From NCBI GenBank assembly GCA_022818135.1, contig JAFMSR010000012.1:12425157-12489156 (forward strand): 64,000 nucleotides of DNA, written 5' to 3'. Below are positions 1 to 10,143 of the stretch, in pieces (the first letter of the stretch is position 1; the number at the start of each line of letters is the position of its first letter). Source of the stretch: Saxidomus purpurata (Eukaryota > Mollusca > Bivalvia > Venerida > Veneridae). Both the position numbers and the translations under genes were made by a program. The notes under the pieces are model-generated. The model was not told the DNA's origin. It did not search any database and was given only the letters and a program-made list of their open reading frames with translations.

Positions 1-3000
1 CTCTGAATATCATCATTTGAAACGCTACCTTCCTTTTCCTGCTGTTCTTGTATAAGTTCGCAAATCTTTTCTTCAAATTTAGCATTATTGCCTTTCAATT
101 TAGACTGAAATTCTATCTTGCCTTCTAGTCTATTTCTCCTCAGAAACTTAGAAATCCAAGCATTTGTAGCACCAAATTTTTCTGGAGGACCTGTATACAA
201 TGACCTTGCATACCTCCTAAAGTCATCAGTAAATACGAAGCCTTCTTTGTTTTGAGTCTCTAACAACCACTCAACTATCTTCTTTTCAGTTTTACGGTTG
301 AAGTGCACACCCTTACCAATAATTATTGGTCTTTTTGCAACAAGTTTCGTGATGTCCATACTTTTTGCCTTTTCTGAGCTCTTGGATGATCCTGCAACAT
401 CTTTATTAAATTGTGATTCATAATTTGGATCTTCAGGGTTATCAATAACTATATCCATATCAGACTGACTTTCCCAAGGACCAACGGAGTCATCTTTTGG
501 GGTTTCTTCTTCAGTTTCATTACTACCTGTAGCTTCATCCTGGTTCAGAAAGGTCTCAACATTACCTATATGATCTTCTGGAATAAGCACTTCTGTGTCA
601 GCTTCTAAATCATGTGAGATTCGCCTGCACTGCTCAAACTCTGCATGTCTCAATTCTTTCTTGTTTCTCTTTATAAAGTCTTTGATCCAGTTGTAACTTG
701 CCTTAAAGTGTGGCCTTGTTTCTTTGTAAACTGCTCTAGAATAATTACTGACATCTTGGTAGGACACGCTGCCTTCTTCATCCATCTTGTTCATTATCAT
801 ATCAACAATCCTCTTTTCAAATGCAGGTACAATCCCTCTGTAACTGTACAGTCCTGGACCAACTTGGTCTTTTATATGCTGCAACTTAGATGCAAAGTTT
901 GGCCTCTCACTGGACCCGCTTGGACTCTGAATAGGGCTGTCATCTACAGGAATGAGACCACTTCTTTCTAATTTTACCTTCCAAGCATTTATAAGACAAT
1001 GCTCAATCCCTGTCGTCTTTGCCACATGTGCTGCTCCGTACTTTTTAGCTTCTTGTACTATTGTCTTTTTCTCTTCCAAAGAATACTGATTTCTGAAACT
1101 TGACTGGAAGTTGATATGTTTCAAAGCTGCATGGTTTCTTCGAAGAAATTTTACTCTCCAAGCCTGGGTAGCAGCAAATTTTTTCTCTCCTTTGTAAAGT
1201 GACTGTGCATAGGATTTGAACTGGTCTAAAAATACATACCCATTTTTCTGTTGTTGTTCAACTGTCCACTGTACAAGTTTCTTTTCTGTTTTGGTGTCTA
1301 GTGATCTGGACTGTCCAACAATTATTGGTCTACGGTGGAATATTTTCTGAAGTCTGAAGTCATCTGCTCCGTTTGGTGATGCACCTTGCAAACCAATGCC
1401 TGAAATCTCCATTCCATCCTCTTCTGGGAGGAACACTTTCTTCACATTGTCAATGTTAAGGTCAGGTAAACTCTCTTCATTCCTCTTCATGAAGTTTCGA
1501 ATCCAAGCGTAAGATGCTTTAAAGGTGGGTCTGGTTTCTTTGTACACAGATTGAGCAATTCTGCTCATCTCCTCATATGAAATACTACCCTCCTTTTGAT
1601 GTTCTTCAAGCATAAGGTCTACAATTCTATGTTCAAATTCTGGCACAATACCCCTAGATGCATCAGATCCACCCAGACTCAAAGCAGTATGTTTTACAGG
1701 AGCATATCTTGGTTGCAGAAATTTTCCAAATTTCCTAACTTTTGTTCCCTTCCAAAAAGTTTGTTTGTCCATCTTCACTTTCTCCATTTTGAATCTCCAT
1801 GCTGAAATTAACTTTGGCTCAATGCCAAGCTTTCTACCAACATAGCCAGTACCAAAACGTTTGGCCTCTGCCACTGCTGCCATTTTCTCCTCTTCAGTGT
1901 AATTGTTCTTATATTTTGATCGCCACTGTACATCTTTCAAGACACGATGCCTTCGCATGAACAATGTCATCCAGCCAGAGGAAGCTGAGAAATTCTTTGG
2001 TCCAGTATGAACAGATTTGGCAAACAGTTTGAAATCATCAGTAAACACATACCCATCAGCCTGCTGTTTTCCTAGTGCCCATTCTACAAGTTTCCGCTCT
2101 GTCTTTCTATCAAACATAACTGATGGTCCTACAACAACTGGTCGCTTTTCCTTAGCAGACTCAGAACCTGTTCCATCTTCAGTGTCTTCCCTGCTACCGA
2201 TAGCTTTTAGAGCCTTGTCTACCATTTCAGTAATTTTTGGATCAGATAACTGACTGCTTTTCTGTTTATGTATCGTTGAAGCATCACTGTCAACTAACAG
2301 TTTACTTACATTTTCTAGCTCAATATCAGCTAAAGCTTCTTTATGTCTATCTAAAAATGATTTCACCCAGTTATAACTGGCTTTAAAGTTTGGTCTGGTT
2401 TCTTTATAGATCGACTGACTGATCTTACTTATATCATTGTAATTCACACTTCCTTCGCATTGCTGCAAATCTTTAATTTCTTGCACTATCTTCCTTTCGA
2501 ATTCAGGAACAATTCCACGAGTCGCCTGGTCCATAACACTGGGACTGAAATTAGATGATGTACCTGTAACTGAGGTAGAAGGACTTACAATGCTATCAGG
2601 TAATGCTTGAGTAGGGAAATTTGAGCACATGGCTTCAATCTTCAACAACGCTGATTGGTCAACATTTAACATTCCTTTCTCATAAGCCAATTTCCAACAA
2701 TGAATCACTTTTTGATTAATACCAGTGTGCTTTGATGAATATGACACACCATATCTCTTTGCCAACGCTACAGAGTTTACTTTATCCTCAGTAGTATATA
2801 CATTCTTGAACTTGGAACAAAACTTTACGTTTTTCAAGGCCCGATTTCTCCGTAAGAATTTTTTCATCCAGGCCTGAGTTGCGCCGAATACTTTTGAACC
2901 TTTATAAAGAGATCTAGCATAGTTTTTAAAATCATCTGTGAACACATATCCATCTCTATCTTGTCGCTCTAGAACCCACTGAACAATCTTTCTTTCAGAC

Positions 3001-4012
3001 TTTGCATCAAAGGCTTTAGATTGACCGATTATGATTGGTCTCTTACCAAATGGAGTTTCTATCATCTGAAGATTTGGACCACTGGTTCCTGTTGCTTCAT
3101 GATCATGAGAGACGTTCCCTAACTCACTAACATCATTGTTATCATCAGCAAAACTTTCATCTTCGTAATTATCATCATTGTCATCATCTGCATTAAATCC
3201 AGCTTCCACAGCTTGATTTAAAAGAATTTGTTCATTTAATGGAATATCCTCCAACACTGAATCATGTCCTAGGTTTTGTAGTACATTTTCACCAGTTTGG
3301 ATTTCACCTGAATGCCTGCTTTCATCCATCATTTCTTGTTTCACAGCTACACTTGCTATATCTGTATTACCGTACACATCTAACTCATCACCTTTATCTC
3401 CATGAACAAACTTTGTACCCTGAAGTACAGACATATTCCTTTGAAGAAAATTACCAAGCCATGTTTTTGACGCACAGAATTTTGGATTAGTAGATTGGTG
3501 TACAGTAAGAGCATACTGTTTCATACTATTTAAATCAACACATCCGTTCATTTCCTGTTGTTGAACAATCCAACGAACAAGCGAGAGATCTGCCTCATGG
3601 TTCACCTGTTTCCCCGTTTTACCGAGCCTCTGGTTGCCAGGGTTACGTAAACCAAACAGTGTCATCCAGCTTAGAATGTCTGGAAGTGGAATGTTCTTCG
3701 TGTTTGCAACATGTGTTGTCCCATACCTCTTTGCTTCAATGGCAATAGCCTCCTTCTCCTCCAGTGTATACTGTGCTGGTTTTCTTTTCGCAGATTTATT
3801 GTCATTTACTGTGTCGTCTGCTTCATCATCACTGACCATAACAACGGTTTCTGGTGTAATGTTTGATGGAAGTTTTTTCAAGTTGACTATTGGGCTCATC
3901 AGTTTCTCTAGCATACTCATGGAGGTTTCGTTCTGGTCCAACTGGTTCTTGGCCTGAAGATTTCCTGGCAAAGAAACAGCCATAAAGCTTGAGCTACTGC
4001 CACTCCTTGATC
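1..4012 (-). CDS. BTB-HTH gene, giant HTH-array exon (partial)
   Basis: Acceptor CATTTCAG at 4020-4013; the frame reads to base 1, where codons still encode EGSVSNDDIQ. Blocks in N-to-C order (approximate positions): C0 3795-3640, B0 3600-3445, acidic Asp/Asn-rich linker 3215-3120, B1 3035-2850, C1 2825-2675, A1 2523-2350, B2 2137-1950, C2 1920-1790, A2 1660-1485, B3 1335-1140, C3 1100-960, A3 837-650, B4 335-130, A4 from 85 off the edge. Many blocks are introduced by RPIIIGQ/K (type B) or RGIVPEFE (type A). The B-C-A unit recurs every 0.8-1.0 kb, which points to internal tandem duplication. Block fold is assigned by motif resemblance only. Confidence 0.85.
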
Positions 4013-7000
4013 CTGAAATGCAAACGTGAAGTTTCAAATCAATCCCATAAGTGGTTACTGAAATCCATGATAGTAGCTTATATGCAGAACTGTGTCCAAA
4101 TGTGGAACACAAATACAAAAAGGTGTAGTCCACCTTATTCTCTGAAGAGTTGAGTTAAAAATGACCAATTGAAAGTAACAAAGGAGAGTAAGACTGCTAT
4201 AATAAATATGTGGTTTGCAATTGCAGTTGTCATGCAGCATTCAACTATCTATGTATATATTCCTGCTACGTTACAACAAAATCTGACACAACACTAACCA
4301 AGATATGGCTCTGGATTGCAAAAATGTCTGCATAAAATGGCTATTTGAAAATAACAAAAAGCCATAGCTCAGCCACTAATAAGCTGATTATAATGGTATT
4401 TGGTGTGCATCACTTGCTTAATCATACATATACACTAAGTTTCAATAAAATCTGACAAACCAGTACCAAGATACATTATGGCTCTGGACGGAAAAATATG
4501 GTAATTTAAATTTAACAAAGCTATAAATGGATGGATTGTAGCAGAATTTGGTGTGCACCATTCTCCTAAACAATCATATACATTCTTGCCAAAATCTGAC
4601 CAGCTAGTACCAAGATATGGCTTTGGACAGAAAAATTGCTTCTTTGAAATGACTATTCTAAAGTAACAAAGGGGCCATAACTCTACTACAAATAGGTGGA
4701 TTATGACAAAATTTGGTGTGTATCATTTCTCTACTAAAATTTACATTCCTGCTATGTTTCAACCACTACCAAGGCTCCCGATGGTAAAATATAAAAATAG
4801 CCTCTATAAAAGGCTTAAAGTAACAAATGGCCATAACTCAGTTATAAGTATGTGGACTGTGACAGCATTTTGGGTGCATCATTCCCCATTCAAAATATAC
4901 ATTCCTGCCAAGTTTCAATAAAATCTTTCCACCCAGTACCAAGATTGGCAATAAAGTGTGATCAATGCGACAATGAATGATTTGACTGTAGCCCCCTAAC
5001 GCTAGACCTTTTTGGAATAAATGACCACCCAAAATAAATATTTGTTTGCCCGGATGGACAGACTAATGGACAATGCCAAAACAATATCCTTTGACCTTTC
5101 ACCAACTGACTAAAAATCAGACAGAAGGGTGCTACGACACCTACCAGGTGAGGAATATTTGCTCTGAGCTGCTTCATATGATGAAAGGTGTGCTGGTTCT
5201 GTTTTCACAATGACTCCAGTGGAATTATTGCCAAGATCTCCACTGATCCCAGAGCACACAGAATTACTTCTGCTATGACTAGAGCCCTGGCTGTTGTCAT
5301 CAGGTGTGCTAATAAAGCGTTCCTCTCTTCCCGCAGGATGTGCTCCATTTATACTAGAATCTGGTTCTATCTGGTCTTCTAATCTTAGGTTCAGGTTTTG
5401 ACTATCTGGTGGGGCATTTTTCTGAATGTACTCCTGACATTGAATCTGCAACTGTGTTACACCAAACAAAGTTGCTAATCTCTCAACATGGTTTACAACG
5501 CGACTGTTCAACTCTAGCTGACCTGTAGCAAAAGAAAAATGTTTATTAACAACATATTTTCCTCACACAAGTACAAGTTACATGACTAATGGCCTCTGTT
5601 AGCTCACCTGAGCAAGAAGTGCTCAAACAAAGGTGAGCTATTGTGATCACCAAGTGTCCGACGTGTGTCTGTCTCTCCATACTAAACCTTGTGTATGTAA
5701 TAGAGGCTGCATTTTTTACTGGATCTTCATGAAACTTAGTCTACTTAAACTTACGGTAACTTTTAAATGTGCTAGACCTATACGTAGTAAAATAATATAG
5801 ACTGTGATAAATTGATACACAAATATGTATGTTTAAGTCGGTGTCAAATGCTCTACTGAGCTTATGTTATACTGTTAAAACATCCGACTTTCCGTAAATA
5901 AATATAACTTGACTTGTCAGTATGACTACCTTGATGAAATCTAGGACGAGTTCGATTATGAGTCATCTGGAGTAAAAAACTAGGTCATGGATCAAATCTT
6001 CGAAAATGCTTGTGTATGCAATATAGGTTGCATTTTTCATTGTATCTTCATGAAACTTAGGTCAAGTTTGAGTATGGGTAATTTGAGGTCAAAAAGTAGG
6101 TCACCTGGTTAAAAACCTTGTGTATGCCATACAGGTGACATTTATGACCCAATCATCATGTCAATTGGTCAAATGGTTGTCTTGTCAAGGTCAACATATA
6201 TGACATATAGTTTAGGGTTAAAGTTTGGTCACATATTGTCATAAGTATGTCTCAGGTGAGCCATATAGGGCCATCTTGGCCCTCTTGTTTTTATTTAAAT
6301 TCTGAACCATTTTTATTGGGATATTTAATACGAACAACTCCTTGCTACATTACAATTATTACATTAAATCCAACACAAAATATAATTTGAAATTCATAAT
6401 AATGCTGCATTCTAAGCACTTACCTGTGTAGAGGAAGTTAATGAACATGTTGACTGCAAAGAGACTGACATCTGGCGGAATAATAATCTCAAGTTGGTCA
6501 CGCTCACGGTGGGGGGTCATGTCAAAATCTAGCGCAAGGTCATGAAGAGTTTTACTTGCGGCACTGAGAACAATCTTGTGAACCTACAATGCCAACAGAG
6601 ATAAAAACTAAAGAAGTAGTTCTTGTTATAAACATGAAAACTAAGCATATTAAGCTTACAGATAGTCAATGTTCAGGAGGACATACCATTAACTCTGCAA
6701 TGCGTTGTGAGGTATGCAGCACATGTCTTGCATATAACAATTTATAGTTATAAAGAGTTCCAAGTTTTGCTGCAGTTAGTTAAGAAAACTCACAACAATC
6801 TAAACTTGTGTGTTACACTGGGATAGACTGACAGACAAAAAGACCAACCAAAAGGCAATGAATCTGACTGGTAGTACAATCCCAGTGTATGCCCAACAAA
6901 CTTTTTTATTACAGTATACATACAGTTAACAGATCATCTGTTGATTATTGGCATAACCCATATAAACAAATCTAGCTGTTTCTTTATAACAAAGTCACAC

Positions 7001-7151
7001 TAACGACACAGATATGATTGGTTACCATATAAGCACTTACCAAGATTCTGGTGCTTCCCACACAGACCATGGCATCACAGAATTGGCCCGATGCTCGCAA
7101 TGCCTGCAGTCCTGTGCCAAGGCACTGCAGGTATTCATTGTTAACCTGCAT
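1..7151 (-). CDS. BTB/POZ protein with tandem CENPB/pipsqueak-type HTH array (5' part; continues off left edge)
   Basis: Probable nuclear DNA-binding regulator. Coding exons on the minus strand: 7151-7041, 6583-6424, 5522-5145 and 4012 to the window edge. Phases agree at every junction, giving at least 1553 residues here. Residues about 20-125 form a BTB/POZ domain: FCDAMVCV, then HKIVLSAASKTL, then NMFINFLYTG and HVERLATLFG. A Ser/Asn-rich linker follows. The last exon encodes repeated helix-turn-helix-like blocks in three types. Type C has a Yx-EEK...AKRYG core (pipsqueak/CENP-B first-half style). Type B has VFTDDFK...FLRRN. Type A has VYKETRPxFKASYxW...KRN. Types A and B resemble the CENPB-type second half. 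The BTB domain should mediate oligomerisation and the array should bind DNA; both are inferred from family. BTB plus four Psq motifs is known for Drosophila Pipsqueak, but the A/B/C mixture here is different. No gene symbol is assigned. Confidence 0.85.
4040..5100. repeat. Degenerate tandem repeat in intron 3 of the BTB-HTH gene
   Basis: Five or so units of roughly 150-180 bp, each with 'gccataactc', 'ttggtgtgcatca', 'tttcaataaaatctgac' and 'ccaagatatggctctgga' in the same order. The body resembles the internal units of the interspersed families elsewhere, but no clean ends were seen. Confidence 0.7.
5145..5522 (-). CDS. BTB-HTH gene, coding exon 3 (BTB end and linker)
   Basis: Acceptor GCTACAG, donor GTAGGT; 378 bp. 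It begins GQLELNSRVVNHVERLA (the BTB C-terminal helices), then turns into a Ser/Asn/Asp-rich linker with no visible fold. Joining to the next exon reads YSSPGSRSGSSS in frame. An IVKTEP motif in the linker resembles a PsiKxE sumoylation site, a weak inference. Confidence 0.85.
5600..6288 (+). repeat. AGCTCACC-family interspersed element, complete
   Basis: The 5' end is a foldback, AGCTCACCTG...AGGTGAGCT. The 3' end is a GGGCCATCTTGGCCC hairpin followed by TCTTG and TT. The body repeats 'gggtcatctgg(a/g)gt(a/c)aaaaa' units. It lies antisense inside an intron of the BTB-HTH gene. Confidence 0.8.
6424..6583 (-). CDS. BTB-HTH gene, coding exon 2 (BTB core)
   Basis: Acceptor ATTGTAG, donor GTAAG; 160 bp, entering in phase 0 and leaving in phase 1. 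It encodes VHKIVLSAASKTLHDL through NMFINFLYTG, the central alpha/beta part of a BTB fold. Confidence 0.88.
6584..7040. other. Intron 1 of the BTB-HTH gene
   Basis: AT-rich intron; no coding signal or recognisable repeat seen. Confidence 0.6.
7041..7151 (-). CDS. BTB-HTH gene, coding exon 1
   Basis: ATG at 7151 with A at -3, followed by 37 codons, then a GTAAGTGC donor in phase 0. It encodes the BTB entry segment SGQFCDAMVCVGSTRIL. A CAG acceptor at 7171-7173 suggests that this exon carries 19 bases of 5' UTR and that an untranslated exon lies further upstream. Confidence 0.82.
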
Positions 7152-7364
7152 CTTGTCAGAAATTTAGAACCTGAATCATAAAATAATGTTGACATAACGT
7201 AAAATCTTTAGACAAGTATTATGCGTCAAATGTTCTGGTTAATTCAAGAATAGAGAAACTTTTATTAAACCTGCATCTTTTGATGAAATGGACAACACCT
7301 TTGAGATTTTCAAAATTCATTTGATTTACTAAATGACTAATCATCATTTACAGTTTAGTTTATA

Positions 7365-7546
7365 CTAATTTATTTAAGCTCGTGAAGAAAGCTTGAAGCT
7401 TGATTATCAAGTCACTCTTGAGTCCACTTCCTGGAAAAACCAGTACTCATGCCATACGAGGGGTACTGTCGTGACCCCAGTGGAGCTCAAGCCTGTAACC
7501 TCTGGGATACACGGCAGACACCTTAACCTCTACACCACCGCTCCTC
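7365..7546 (-). repeat. tRNA-derived SINE
   Basis: On the minus strand it reads GGAGCGGTGGTGTAGAGGTT (A-box-like), then a B-box-like segment around 'ggcttgagctcc'. The tail contains 'ccaggaagtggactcaagag', shared with the copy at 9241-9428. Confidence 0.75.
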
Positions 7547-8030
7547 TAGTTTACTGAGACAGTCACAATGAGGGTTTACTACAGAGTGTAACATATTATG
7601 CTGTTAATGTCATTTTCTTATGCATGATCAGCCTTGAAGACATATTTTGTGCATCATTCTACATTTACAATTTAGCACAAAAACCCAACATTTCCACTGA
7701 TATCTTAAAAATCAAACCCATCTATCCGAAAATATATCATTATCCGAAAATAAAAACTAGGGCAATTACAACACTGATAAAATGGATGAACGCTCTTGCA
7801 TTTTATGCAATCGTACGTGAAGATGCAAAACTAGTTAAAGACAGTGACCTACACAATGTTATTTTCGATGTATTTTCTTCATTTCTATTATGCAGAGAAG
7901 CGGTATTTCGGATAAAACAAAAACAAATGCCCGTCTCTCTTATCTCTTTTTAACGGAAGTGGTTATTTTAATGAGTTTGTACTCCAATTCCATATGATAT
8001 TGAACAATGAAGCTGGGTTAAAGTAATTCA

Positions 8031-8065
8031 CACATGCGCACTGGACCATAAATGTAGTGACGTCA
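8031..8065. promoter_or_regulatory. Candidate shared promoter elements (NRF1-like and CRE)
   Basis: CACATGCGCA at 8031-8040 resembles an NRF1 half site. TGACGTCA at 8058-8065 is a perfect cAMP-response-element palindrome. They lie between two divergently transcribed genes and 185 bases before a possible 5' UTR donor, CAG|GTAAAA, at 8257/8258. Promoter use is inference. Confidence 0.35.
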
Positions 8066-8854
8066 TTACACATTGGACAGGTAGGTCATGTAAATAAACT
8101 GGACATTATCTTCAGTTTTAATTTCGTTTATTGTTTATTTCTGGTCAAACTCTTGAACAATCAATCGTCAGTATCCATTCTTTGTGTATTTTTGTTCAAA
8201 CATGGCTGTTGATTTTTGTTGTTTTGGGTTTTTTTACGCAAAAAACACAGTGTGCAGGTAAAAACACCTAAATGATTGACAACTATGAAATACAAGATCA
8301 GGTATTATTGAATACTGATCTTTGACAAGTGTAGCGAAATTGCTAAAAGTGCATTCCCTGGTATTTGCATGTGTAAATCATGTTTATCGGTTTTATTGGA
8401 TGGTTCAGTTTTTATCCACCATGGCTTTTTCTTGTATTGAGTAGCAAATCATTCAATCACTTGCAGAGACATCTCGCGATCACACAAAGGTTAGAATAGC
8501 AAATATCGTGTTTATGGATTAATAATTGCGCAATATTTGTTTTACAGCAATTCAAAAGATTGTTTCCTACAGCAAGATAGATTCTTTTAAGAAATGAAGG
8601 ACTGAGGCTAATGAGATTTTAGTGTAATCCGGCCGTGTATATAGCCTTATACCTGATGGTCTGTGATGGTAAGGCTGGAACAGTGTTTCATAGGGCAGTG
8701 TTATGTCAAGCAAAATACACCCAATTACAGCAAAAGTAGGATGCCATAATTACAAAATATAGACAAAATGTAGTCAAACTCATTTGATGTAATCCTCGGG
8801 GCCTGGAAATGTTGAGTATTGCTATTGTTTGTATATGAGCTCAGACGGCCACTT

Positions 8855-8960
8855 GCGTCATGATTGAGAAAAGTCCTTTGCCTCAAGCAGGATTTCAACC
8901 TGAGGCCTCAAGTACATTAACTTAAGCAGACTCTCCACCATGTCACTACAAAAGCTAGTT
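8855..8960 (-). repeat. tRNA-derived SINE fragment
   Basis: Reverse strand shows a GGTGGAGAGTCTGCTTAAG A-box-like stretch and GGTTGAAATCC, a good RNA polymerase III B-box, about 40 bases later. Confidence 0.5.
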
Positions 8961-9240
8961 CAATGACAAGGAAGTACATTCTTTTGCCGTATTTCTAAGT
9001 TCTACTGCAGCTTACATTTGCATCAATGGGACTGGTTACAAATAATTGCTACATGTCTGTGATAACTTGACAGTGACAGAGCAGATGTCTTTCAGTCTTA
9101 TTATTTTTGGGTAAATACAAATTTATTGGGAGTGTTTAAGGAAAGAATCATTTCTTTCAAGCAACGATGGCTATGTCAGGGCATTTTTTCCAAGTTTGGG
9201 GAAGGCGCCCTAGCCCTCAATTTGGGTGAAATTTAGCATG

Positions 9241-9428
9241 GGGAGCGGTGGTGTAGAGGTCAAGGTGTCTGCCGCTCATCCCAGAGGTTGCAGGTTCGAG
9301 CCCCACTAGGGTCACTACCAAACCTCCTCATATGACACCAGTACTGGTTTTTCCAGGAAGCGGACTCGAGAGTGACTCGATAAGCTGAAAGCGTTCTTCA
9401 CAATCAAGCTAAAATAAATTAGCATAAA
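9241..9428 (+). repeat. tRNA-derived SINE
   Basis: GCGGTGGTGTAGAGGTCAAGG (A-box region) followed by GGTTCGAGCCCC (B box). The non-tRNA tail contains 'aggaagcggactcgagag' and 'ataagctgaaagc', shared with 7365-7546 (opposite strand) and with a tail fragment near 54480. Confidence 0.85.
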
Positions 9429-10059
9429 CTAAACTAAAGGGGAAGCAAAAATCCTTGTATAAAGTGTCATTCTGATAACTGCATGATTTTAAAGAATTTT
9501 TATTTGGGGAAGGTGTCCTATACTGGCCCCTGATATAAAAGGAAAAAATGCCCTGTAGGTAATACTGGCAGACTGTAAAAACGACTGAAATTTTTATTAA
9601 AATCTGACAAGCATACAAACAAAACAGCCGTGGTCATGGTAATTGCAAACTTTTGTCTACACACATATTTATTATGTCACTGTCACATTATCCTGAACTA
9701 ACTGTAGAAAAATGTATGTAGTATTAGTTTGATAATAACATTGTCTTTCGTAAACAAAAAGCAAACACAATGGTCATTATGATATCATTTGTTATCTACA
9801 AGAATCGTTTTATCATTGAACAATGATATCAAGACATCTTTGAGTTACCCAACATGTCTAAATAAGATAAAATGGGAACAGTTGATGTACAGTGAACTTT
9901 TATCTACATACTCAACTGTATCTAACAAAATACTCATTTAATTAGATATCAACTTTCTATTTTAATCATACTGGTGTATTATGTACTGTAAGATTCATTG
10001 AACAATCGATGGCAATTACTTTATAATATTCTGGATTAATATCTTTCCTTGTATTTCAG

Positions 10060-10143
10060 AAAAAAAATGAAGATCAAAAACCTTTGAATAGTTGTGAGAA
10101 AGACCTAGCTTCCTTGTAACCATGGTGCGCCAACTGCTGCTAT
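10060..10143 (+). CDS. CUB receptor exon 1: 5' UTR end and start codon
   Basis: The acceptor TATTTCAG ends at 10059, so an upstream untranslated exon is expected. The start at 10122 lies in a strong context (ACCATGG) and begins MVRQLLL; donor GTAAGT at 10144. Coding part is 10122-10143. Confidence 0.8.
10067..10087 (+). promoter_or_regulatory. Short upstream reading frame in the receptor 5' UTR
   Basis: ATG at 10067, six codons, then TGA, 34 bases before the main start. It could dampen translation; the context is weaker than that of the main ATG. Confidence 0.45.

Larger units (their letters stand above)
7552..9240. other. Head-to-head intergenic spacer
   Basis: No coding exon recognised. 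It holds the candidate promoter sites near 8.05 kb and a minus-strand tRNA-like fragment at about 8855-8960. The remainder is AT-rich and unremarkable. Confidence 0.5.

Noticed and set aside
645..3957. Several plus-strand open frames over the left 4 kb
   Set aside because: They are antisense shadows of the long minus-strand HTH exon, which has consistent repeated protein motifs.
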